From positions 1-26,852 of the forward strand of contig RDEW01000155.1 of assembly GCA_011109175.1 (NCBI GenBank): a stretch of DNA of 26,852 nt. The letters run 5' to 3'. Positions within the stretch are counted from its first letter, which is position 1. Each line of letters begins with the position of its first letter. Both the position numbers and the translations under genes were made by a program. The notes beneath the pieces were generated by a model. That model searched no databases. It was given only the letters and a program-made list of their open reading frames with translations, and was not told the DNA's origin. The DNA comes from Dicyema japonicum (lineage: Eukaryota > Dicyemida > Rhombozoa > Dicyemidae). Below, piece after piece: positions 18,757 to 26,852 of this stretch.

Positions 18757-19490
18757 AGTCCACCGTCACAGGAATGCGCTCGTCGTGTTCAATCAACTCC
18801 TAAAACCGACGATTGAGTATGCTTGTGCCTCATGCGCCTATGGAGCTTAGATATCAAATTCACTCAAAATCAATCCCTAATTGGCAAACTAGCACGTCTA
18901 ACGAATCTACCCCGGTCTTTCCCTCCAATGCTTGACCACGCCGCAATCAAAAATAATGGCTCCGGCTTCATCGGTCTGTGTGGCCAAGAAACAAGTCGTT
19001 TCTTCCATTCAAGGCTAGTGGCCTCAAATACACGAAATTTGGGGAAAAACCCACCCCTCTTCATACTCTAATGAAAGATGATCGCCGTCTATTCAGGAAA
19101 GCCGTGGGTACTCTGAAGGGANACCTTCACAGGAATGCGCCCTCGTCGTGTTCAATCAACTCCTAAACCGACGATTGAGTACGCCTGTGCCTCATGGGCC
19201 TATGGAGCTTCGATATCAAATTCACTCAAGATCAATACCCTAATTGGAAAACTAGCACGTCAAACAAATCTACCCCCGCGATCTTTTCCCTCCAATACTT
19301 GACCACGCCGCAATCAAAAATAGTGGCTCGGGCGGCTTCATCTGTCTGTGTGGCCAAGAAACAAGTCGTTTCTTCCATTCAAGGCTGAAGGCTTCAAATA
19401 CACGAAATTTGGGGAAAAACCCCACTCCTCTTCAAACCCTAATGAAAGATGATCGTCGTTTATCCAAGAAAGCCGTGGGTACTCTGGAGG
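18754..19490 (+). repeat. Tandem duplication of about 361 bp in the LINE 3' coding region
   Basis: The segment beginning near tcacaggaatgcg (18766) recurs at 19127, 361 bp later. Both copies continue through tatggagctt, gatatcaaattcactcaa, gaccacgccgcaatcaaaaa, gtggccaagaaacaagtcg and gccgtgggtactctg, ending near 19115 and 19486. They differ by scattered substitutions and small indels. An N at 19122 sits at the junction, so assembly error cannot be excluded. A single-copy region would encode the protein part following the RT. Confidence 0.85.
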
Positions 19491-19610
19491 AACACAGGAA
19501 AAACCTCTCAATCCTGTTGAGGCGTACCGGGATCACTTAATTGTTGGTTTACTCCTTCTTTCTTGGTGTTCCCTTTTCGGGGTTATTAAATAAATAATAA
19601 ATAAAAAAAT

Positions 19611-21534
19611 ATTAATAATAAAAAACTCGAAAAATATTACTGATTTGTTGGATATGCATTTTTTTGCAATATAATATTAATTATCTATTATTATTTAATA
19701 AATATTTATTAAATTATTTAAAATGTGGTTTTTGTATCTAGTGGCGTTTTTAAAAAATATAAACATTGTTTTTAATTAGCTTTTATTAACTAACTATTTG
19801 TTTCTATTTTACCATTTATAATATGAAATTGCACAAACAGAGACTCTGAGTAAAGTTTCAGAAGTTCTTACACACGTGCGTACAAATTTAAAGAGCATAT
19901 GGCTTTTCGGACATTTTTTCTATTTCGAAGGCAGTATCATTAATTATTTTATTATTTGGTCATTTCTAACTATATAGTACTAACCACGTGGCATATAAAT
20001 GTGTTAGGCTCTACTTTTTCATACGAATGAGTGATCGTCACCTTCTTTTCTGGTTCAAATGTCGTTATTACCTTTCTATTTTGAACAGTGGCAGATCCAA
20101 TCCCATCCAGGTAGATGAGTTGAACGACGTGGATTACTGCCCCTTTCCATGTGGAATCGTCAGGAATTTTTGGCCTACAAGCAGTTGAACTAGTCTGTCA
20201 GACTGGTCAATTACCAAAAAGATCACCAATGATAAAAGCGAGGCAGTATGGCTTCAAGAAAGCACCTCTATAACAGTTGTCATTTGATACAACCTAACCA
20301 TTTTATTTAATTACTAGTTTGAGGATTAAAGAACATTCGAGAATTAATACTAATAGTACTCTGTTCCTCCTCAGGAAGACTCATCAATGTTCTCCAATTT
20401 TGGTCGGACGATATTATAGCCCAACATACAATATATCTGATGCGGGGAAGAATCTTAGAGTCAATGTGGCAGTCTTGTATCGTAATTTTGTTTTACATAC
20501 ACATCACTTTCACCTTACTAGAAAAACTCGTTCTGAGATATTGTAGACACATAAACTTACTTTTTACATACTCTCCTCTTACAGACACATACTAAAGACT
20601 TTTTAATTATTTCTTGTTTACAGTATATGACATTGAGCGCTCCACTCACAGAGTTAGAGGTATGATAACTAAACTATCTTTTTTAAATACCGTCGTACAT
20701 CCATTGAATTCACCAATAGAACACAGTCTACCAAAAGCGACGGCTATAGGAAAACAGTGAACAAATAGGGATGCACCCGAAAGATTGCATTCCCAATATA
20801 GTATCAGACTTAACAAAGACAATTTTCAATGACCAATGAAAGCTCAGCTAGTAGCTACTATTTCTAATGTTTGGATTGAATATAAACCCACAATATTGTT
20901 TACCCTTTTAAAATCTCGTGATAAAACGAGAGGAACAAAAAGCAGTGATTGTTATTTATAAACCCCAAGACCACAGAAAGATGTGTGAAGACAGCTAAAT
21001 AAATGATCAAAGCTTATAACCTTTCATGAATCTTTGAGTAAAAAAGCCGCGTGGGCCATGTTAAACGTCTACTCGTGTCGACCAAATCCAGTGTCCAATG
21101 ATAAATTACAAGCTTCCGCTTAAATAGAGAGATGGAAGAGTATTCCGCCGTCTTCCATTTTCGTCGTACGTCCAACCGTCGCGGTGATCATTTCATTCTT
21201 TAGTGGAATAGGATGTTTTATAAAATCGCGTTGATTTTGAAGACACTGAGTTTATATTCCTTGGAAAATTTCTCTTTGTAACTGAATTCCTATTGCAAGT
21301 GATATTGCAGATTTAGAATAGCATGATCTTTCAATGGATGGATAACAAAATGGAACAATCCCTTCCATGTTGAATGGTCGTCAATTGTGAGACGTATATA
21401 AATCCGGCACGGCTATCTCGTTCAGAATAATAAAAACTGTAGTTCAGAATAATAAAAATTTTATTGGTGGTATAATGAATTCTTTCCAAATAATGCCACA
21501 TATCAAATTTTTAATTACAATTCAAATTAAAAAT
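19611..21534. other. Unassigned stretch
   Basis: AT-rich at first (19611-19800), then of more balanced composition. Plus-strand frames at 19988-20188 and 20319-20546 (MRIKEHSRINTNSTLFLLRK) are open but not recognised, with no convincing start or splice context. No transposon motif, tRNA or repeat is seen. Short palindromes such as TCTCGT-N6-ACGAGA near 20915 are within chance expectation. Confidence 0.4.
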
Positions 21535-21965
21535 TAAATAATTAACACTGCAATCCATCCAAAGTGGTCCCGCCGACATAATCGACCGGTTGCCTCTCAC
21601 AATTACAACAGAGATCAACTGAAAAAGCCACAGGGTCGCACGTGCTTAGTGACTTTTTAGTGTAGCTAGGCGTCCAAGTTTCTTTAGGAAGCGAAGCGAT
21701 TTCCAACTTATTCCTCTAGTTGTTCCGACCAGAATGGGATAGAACGCGAATCGGTAGCGGTATTTCTTCATTGTCTCATCGTTTTTATCTGCGGTATACA
21801 GTGTATCTACCGCGTCCCACAATGTTAAATGGGCAAAGAGGATTGACACAAATAGCAATCCAGACATAAGATTTCCCTCGAATGCGAAAATTGTGATTCC
21901 GTCAAGCCGTTTTTTGTTTCCTTTGTCCAAGTCAACAGGTTCAAGTATGACCGGGGTATCCGTAC
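21535..21965 (-). pseudogene. RT-associated C-terminal domain remnant (copy 2)
   Basis: The minus-strand frame 21930-21646 reads MDKGNKKRLDGITIFAFEGN (the DRGD..RPDG block, decayed), then LTLWDAVDTLYTAD in place of WDATCVDT, RYRFAFYPILVGTTRGI and SLRFLKKLGRLATLKSH. At the nucleotide level it aligns with 3905-4300 through gtagctag, ccaagtttctttaggaag and ggatagaacgcg, and on to the shared 3' end near 21535. It is thus a second copy of the same subfamily as copy 1, lacking the Cys/His cluster. It adjoins a Tc1 remnant at about 21970. Confidence 0.65.
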
Positions 21966-21970
21966 ACGCA

Positions 21971-22260
21971 AATGAATGGGTATTTCAACAAGATAATGAC
22001 CCAAAACATACTTAAAAAATAAAACAAAAATGGATTGAAGATTACAATGTAAATATCCTTAAATGACCAATTTAATCGCCAACCCGTAGTCGTATAGAAA
22101 ATATATGGAAAAATTAAAGAGTAATATTGAATACGAAATCCAACGAAAATTTTGGTCTAAAAGTAATTTGCAAAGAAGATTTCTTTAAAAGAAACATAAA
22201 AGTTATTATAATTCATAAAAAATCGTTTAAAAAAAGTGATTCTTAACAAGAGTCATGCCA
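21971..22260 (+). pseudogene. Tc1-family transposase C-terminal remnant
   Basis: The plus strand reads NEWVFQQDNDPKHT, stop, KIKQKWIEDYNVNILK, stop, PI, stop, SP, then IENIWKKLKS after a shift. This is the conserved Tc1 block WxFQQDNDPKHTS...W....NVLxWPxQSPDLNPIENLW. It contains the second catalytic Asp (QDND) and the final catalytic Glu (IENIW) of the DD34E triad. Three stops and a frameshift make it dead. The N-terminal DNA-binding part and terminal repeats are missing. Confidence 0.85.
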
Positions 22261-22814
22261 ATAAATATATTATTATGTCATTTTACCTAACGTTGTCATG
22301 AGTTTTTTCACAATAAATTTAATTACGACGCAAGCCGCTAAATAACCGTTTACTTTCTTTCTTTTTTTTAAATAAATTATTTTTTAATGAAAGAACAAAT
22401 TTAATTTAAAATTTTTGAGCCTCAAGGCTGATGGATTTCTGGCCCAATTGGAACCATTGGGCTTAGACAGAGGCGACGGAAGAGGCCAGTGGAATGACGT
22501 TTCCCATACTCCCATGGAAATCAATCGTCTGGGACGCCACGTGTGTAGACACTTTCTCAAGAGCCAGATTGCTGACGGCGATGCACTCTCCTGGAGACGC
22601 AGCCGACCAGGCGGAGGTCAAGAAAATCTATAAGTACGAATCCCTCGGAGATCATTACCATTTCGCCCCCATTGCTGTGGAGACAACTGGAACTGTAGGC
22701 GCAATAACGGACGCCTTTCTCTACAACATTGGAAGCAATTATTATTTTAGAAAAATAATAATAATCACATTTTAGTTAGGGTTGCCATGACTTTTTTTGA
22801 CTACAAACCTTAAT
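22261..22814 (+). repeat. Pair of similar direct sequences flanking the RT remnant
   Basis: 22261-22324 and 22750-22814 align as an A/T-rich part, then cattttA..TA..GTTG[t/c]CATGA[g/c]TTTTTT and ending taatt, with several mismatches. Only the pair is called here; the interval between them is annotated separately. Confidence 0.5.
22405..22745 (+). pseudogene. RT-associated C-terminal domain remnant (copy 3, opposite strand)
   Basis: The frame from 22415 gives LAQLEPLGLDRGDGRG. After a shift, the frame 22494-22775 gives WKSIVWDATCVDTFSRARLL, HSPGDAADQAEVKKIYKYES, LGDHYHFAPIAVETTGTVGA and ITDAFLYNIGS. This is a better-preserved example of the same C-terminal domain as 3915-4619, but a different subfamily (it keeps AAxxAExxKxxKY...F.PxAVETxG). 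The Cys/His cluster and RT core are absent and the RPDG block is broken. It lies between two similar 65-bp sequences (22261-22324 and 22750-22814). Confidence 0.75.
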
Positions 22815-24474
22815 TGGCAATTTCGATTGCTTTCTCCGTTGACGGTCACTGCTTTATTCTCAGCTTCCCGAAAGAAATCTTCGTCTACAATAACCGATTA
22901 TTGTACTATAACAAAACATAAAATCTAAAGTGGATACTTGAACATCACCCTCAACAAAATTCCATTAAAACGGACTGTGCCTACTCCGTAGTTCCTGGAT
23001 ATCTATCTATACAAGGTACTTGACGAAGAACCAATGGTCTCTTTATTTAATACCTGAAAAACCTTAAATGCATAGATATATCACGGACGTTTTGGGGAGG
23101 GAGATTGATGATAAATAAAATCATTACAATCACACATGAAACAACCAATTGAAGAATTCCCTTTAATGTCTACGCGCCCCCACCTCTTTCATTTTCAAAC
23201 AATAAAGCTAGGCCAAGCTTATCTACGATGAACGATGTGATAATCTGGGGAGATCGAACGCAAACAGCCCTACGACTAACATGCCACCCTTACGACACAA
23301 TAGCAATCGCAAACTATTCCCTGGCGATCAGGAATGATCGTTAAAAACACAAGAACTTCAACAGCAATTATTTATTTGAATTAAAAATCTTTTTGATTCC
23401 ATAAATGCCCATTTTCATTACATTAGGATTAAAATTAAATGTTTCCTTGATCTAAAAAGACTTCCTCAAACTCAAAGGATCCTGAAATCCATTCCACGAT
23501 TGATTTCATTTATTTTGCCAATACAGATTGCAGGCACTCATGGCATGAAAATCTGATTTTTTTTGTATTCATACGAACCTGATTCATCAGTTTCCATGAG
23601 ACCGAGGGATCTTTCCAACCCTAATGTCGGTCCCTGATCCTCGGATTCTGGATAACCTTTACAGTTCACTGTGTCATTTTTGCATTAAAACTCACATCTT
23701 CTTCAGTTGAGAAAGGAATATCTCATCATGGCGGAGTCTCTGGAGAGTTAAGTAAGTCGGTTGTGGAGAGAGAAGAGACTAAAATGGTGCGGATTCAGAC
23801 AATCCTCTAGCCAAGAGCTATTTCAACTGACCCAAACTGATCTCATCCAATGATTCAATCATGTACTCACTGAATCGAAAAAACGTAACAAACCTGTGGA
23901 TTCAACTCAGTTTGTACATTTTCCCCATATCAGGAGATGCAGAACCCATTAGATACCAATTATCATCAATAATCTCCATTTTTAAAGGGATCATGTCACA
24001 AAGGTAACATGACAACTGTAGCATCTTAAATTTTATATAAAATGGAACAGAATACACTTTTCTATACAGTATCTCTGTCAGTTTAAATCGATAACCTCAG
24101 CACTACTCTGAGGCTGATGTCTCCAAATCACCGAAGTCACAATCGGAGAGTCACGAGGATGGTTCAAGTGCTTGATTTTTTTAGTACAAGTATCCTTTCG
24201 TTTTCTAACTACATTTAAAGACAAAAATACACTGTTGCATTCTGTTGTCTTAAAAGTATATTTTGTCTCCTCAATTCAGAAATTTTTAACTGACAATTCG
24301 AAAATTGCGAAACACCAAGTGACATTCAAGATTTATTTTAAATTGTGTTAACAAAATTTGTTTCCAAAAAAAATAAAAAGAATTCATTGAATTAAATGTT
24401 TATTTATTGTTTATTCGGATACAGATATTATTGTTTGTAAATTTTTAGAAAAACTTAGTTAATATCCCTTTCAA
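22815..24474. other. Unassigned stretch
   Basis: No open frame above about 60 codons and no domain or transposon motif recognised on either strand. A tRNA-like B-box match at 23249-23261 is discussed under rejected items. A short ATG frame near 23728 followed by GTAAGT is too small to call. Confidence 0.45.
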
Positions 24475-24560
24475 CAGATGTCAAGGACATTAGGAGTGAC
24501 AATTGATGTGCACCTTTCTTTTTACATCACCCAATATTGAAAACATTCTTACAAAATGCG
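24475..24560 (+). pseudogene. Short LINE fragment (RT thumb region)
   Basis: The plus strand reads MSRTLGVTIDVHLSF, close to the LGVTFDPLMTFSQHV block of the Jockey-like element at 18655-18700. After a shift follows ENILTKCER, as in the HIxxIxxKxxR continuation. Only about 30 residues are recognisable, in two frames. Confidence 0.5.
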
Positions 24561-24563
24561 AAA

Positions 24564-24782
24564 GGACAGAGAACCCCCAATTGACGTCCTGAGAACTCGA
24601 ACCTATGTAAAAGAGATCGTGGTACTTTGAATGACATCCAGCCCCTTTCTGGACGAGTTCGTTCATCTACTGAGTCTGATCACATGCAGATACCCGAGAT
24701 AGAGCTGGACATAGAACCTCCAATTGACATCCTGAGAACTCGAACCTATGTAAAAGAGATCGTGTTACTTTGAATGACATCC
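24564..24782 (+). repeat. Direct repeat, two 76-bp copies 143 bp apart
   Basis: 24564-24639 and 24707-24782 share ggacaKagaacc, ccaattgac, tcctgagaactcgaacctat, gtaaaagagatcgtg, tactttgaatgacatcc, with about four differences. The 67-bp interval between them is unique. Confidence 0.9.
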
Positions 24783-26356
24783 TAACTCCTACAATAACTG
24801 GATGACAAATTTCCAAGCGATTTTCAGGAACGTCGAGATTCCGTTCCTGTAATGTGACCTAACAGACTACCCACGTGGGATTGCCAAGTTTATGCAATTA
24901 ACCGAAATATAAGAAAACAGAAGTTCACTCTTTTAAGTCACATTGACTAAACCAAGAAGGAATTTGCTGAAGAACCATAGCAACTGGTCTTAGGCATTCG
25001 AGTGGGAATCGATAAGAAAAGGCCTAGAGAATGTACTAACTGATGTGCCGATGTATATGTAGTAGGTGACTCTTGACAAGCGGATCTTATTGACTCAACC
25101 TTCTGGGAGAGATTCGGAGAGATAATCTGGGTTTTCATTAATTTCAGGGTTAATTTGTTCCATAATATGTTAGTGTTATCGTGTGTAGAGTTAATAAATA
25201 AAATAATTACAAAGACCACTGGTAAAAAAAATTAGCAAAACTCATTGATCCTGACGTGTTCCAGATATTCCAGATTGGTCTATAGGTAAAGAAATTGTCT
25301 TCCGGTGGGAAGGAGATTTGGATCATTTTAAATGCCGGCCAGGCATTGGGTGTCTCGTTAGTAAAGTGGATCCAATGACGCCATCAGAGGGAAATGTCAC
25401 AATAGTTAGTTATTAACTAGTCAACAAACAAAACATGTTATAATAATGATAACATCATAGACAGCGGTTTCACAATCTAATGATACACGTGATCTTAACA
25501 TGCCTTCGCAAAGACCTCAACTAGGCCCGATGTTGCTTCCTCGATCCCACACAAGCACATATCGGACGAAAAACTAAATCTTCGTAGTCAAAACAATACG
25601 TTCCACGGTTCATGCGTATATTGGATTCTATAGACATTGGATGGTGGTACCCTAAGAAATATATCGTTCCGTAATATAATAGACTCTTTTTTGGCTAGCA
25701 TTGCTAAGGTCAACGATAAAGTTTCAGCAGATATGAGTGGTTTAATATTCGTGAGCAATTATGAGGATGGTAGAGTATGAAAGAATTAACTTCGGATTAG
25801 CAATATTGAATTTGTAGGCAAAAGGATGTTAAGCTTTGACAAATGGTCCTCATTCGTCAAATTAATTGAATAATATTCAAGAGATCATTTTAATTTAGTT
25901 TTCAATCTAACAAATAAAAATTAACCTTAACTCTAATCTAACAAATAAAATTAACCTTAGATTAAGTAACTTTTAAGTCAACAATTTAATTTTTAGGTCA
26001 ATTTAATTCACTTTTAAGGTCATTTTTTGATTCTAAAGGCAACTATCAGAATGCCGAGATTTAATGTCATTTTCTGTCTGATATTTGAAAAATCCGTTGA
26101 TCGGTCACTCCCATCCCAAGTTGAGTCGAAAACAGCTCTTCAGCAATATTGAGGGAAACTCTCCGGGCAGAGATTTTAGCAGCAAGCTTTTAAATGTATG
26201 TACCGATCGCAATTGGACTGACACTTCCATCTCCTTTTCGAAATACCAATAAATGTCCAAAAAAAAGAAAATCTCTATTCAAATTTTAGAATATCATCAT
26301 TAACTATTAGAGTGAGCATCAAAATGACGACGTTAGCAAGGCACGGCCAGCCTCAG
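24783..26356. other. Unassigned stretch with a small tandem repeat
   Basis: A minus-strand frame at 24947-25219 (90 codons) is open but unrecognised. A 25/26-bp unit (aatctaacaaataaa...ttaacctta) occurs at 25904-25929 and 25935-25959. No gene or transposon is identified. Confidence 0.45.
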
Positions 26357-26423
26357 CAGTAGCTTCGGAGGTTAAGTCCTTTACATGCTTGGGCGCAGTT
26401 TGTCCAGACCTCCGAAGCTACTG
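26357..26423. repeat. Perfect 16-bp inverted repeat with 35-base loop
   Basis: CAGTAGCTTCGGAGGT at 26357-26372 pairs exactly with ACCTCCGAAGCTACTG at 26408-26423. The stem is GC-rich relative to its surroundings. No reading frame or known RNA family is recognised. Confidence 0.9.
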
Positions 26424-26852
26424 GAACAATAGAATTTATTCTATGCACAACTTCGAATTACGAACTGACCGATCTATGGGAGCGACCAAGATCTGATGCA
26501 TCCTACATAATAGCTTTTGGCCTCCTACAAGTTAGTAAGGTTGGGGTTACTAAATTAACAAACTAATCATCCTAGTTTGATATGTAAAGGGAAATACAAG
26601 ACCCGATTGAATTAAAAATGACGAACTTAAAATTCGTTTCAAAAACGAATCAATTTCTCACTTGTTGGCATATATTATCAAACTACGATTCTCGAAACAA
26701 TGAGACTCGCTCACAATCATAAAAAAAGAACGAGAAGCCATGAACATTTTCTATGCATAGGTTTAATTTCATTGGATTAATTAACAAGAATGTTCTTACT
26801 TCTTAAATTTAAAAACATTTATTGTTAAATAAAACGTGTTTTATAAAAAAAA
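26424..26852. other. Unassigned; ends in an A run
   Basis: No coding signal. The window ends with aataaaacgtgttttat followed by eight A residues, which could be a retroposon tail, the next repeat, or simply the window edge. Confidence 0.4.

Larger units (their letters stand above)
15494..19610 (+). mobile_element. Jockey-like non-LTR retrotransposon, split by a hAT insertion
   Basis: One plus-strand element reads in order: a short hydrophobic N-terminus with a 2A-like motif, an APE-type endonuclease (15560-16235), an inserted hAT element (16236-17182), the linker after the endonuclease (17191 on), reverse transcriptase (17715-18756), a C-terminal region duplicated in tandem, and an AT-rich tail with TAAATAAATAATAAATAAAA near 19588-19607. 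Removing the insertion and one copy of its 8-bp duplication restores a continuous frame across the site (the VYKKADWS region). Several other stops and frameshifts show the copy is dead. The 5' end is not defined; the first recognisable codon is 15494. The RT and PQGSPLSPVLFNLFLNDLP block place it near the Jockey clade. Confidence 0.85.

Noticed and set aside
23240-23300. tRNA-like or tRNA-derived SINE promoter on the minus strand (GCGTTCGATCTCC resembles a B box)
   Set aside because: No T-stem pairing around the TTCGATC loop and no A box at the right distance, so neither a tRNA nor a SINE head can be supported.
23728-23760. Short coding first exon ending at GTAAGT
   Set aside because: The frame from the ATG stops within eight codons; a donor-like hexamer alone is common by chance.
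24564-24782. CRISPR-like repeat-spacer-repeat
   Set aside because: Only two 76-bp imperfect units, in eukaryotic sequence; not a CRISPR array.
26845-26852. Poly(A) tail of a retroposon
   Set aside because: Eight A residues at the very edge of the window, with no element recognised upstream.

Overview
The window looks like AT-rich nuclear DNA from an invertebrate animal, probably a crustacean and possibly a caligid copepod. That placement is inference: it rests on the AT-richness, intron-like splice sites, a Jockey-like LINE with a 2A-like N-terminus, BED-finger hAT elements and an ELOVL6-like gene. No species-specific marker was seen. There is no bacterial gene organisation, CRISPR array, rRNA or convincing tRNA. 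One assembly gap of 688 N lies at 13495-14182, and single Ns sit at 9984 and 19122.

Only one gene is clearly intact: an intronless 268-residue fatty-acid elongase (ELO family, ELOVL6-like) on the minus strand at 14617-15423. It has all the family motifs and a C-terminal KKxx ER-retrieval signal. Several minus-strand blocks read like exons of host genes I cannot name: 1379-1719, 2325-3448, and scattered blocks from 4904 to 8250. One plus-strand open frame at 12631-13014 is also unassigned.

Most of the rest is transposon debris in layers. 1-965 is a decayed ZBED5/SCAND3-type hAT transposase. 3915-4619, 21535-21965 and 22405-22745 are three broken copies of one reverse-transcriptase-associated C-terminal domain (Cys/His cluster, then RPDG...WDATCVD). 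7120-7500, 8808-9800 and 13090-13494 are three 5'-truncated copies of another LINE family, all on the minus strand. 8285-8545 is a Jockey-like RT scrap abutting a Tigger/pogo-type DNA-binding scrap (8545-8757). 9985-11410 is a Ginger-like DNA transposon with about 43-bp terminal inverted repeats, a broken HHCC/DDE integrase and a 116-bp tandem duplication. 21971-22260 is a Tc1 transposase remnant. Further RT scraps lie at 12240-12400, 14183-14523 and 24475-24560.

The most informative structure is 15494-19610. A Jockey-like LINE (2A-like motif, APE endonuclease, RT) begins about 70 bp from the elongase start codon, in the opposite direction. It is split by a 947-bp internally deleted hAT element at 16236-17182 that has an 8-bp target-site duplication and a palindromic cluster of subterminal repeats. 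Its 3' coding part carries a roughly 361-bp tandem duplication. The right end of the window (22800-26852) holds little I can recognise apart from direct repeats and one 16-bp perfect hairpin.
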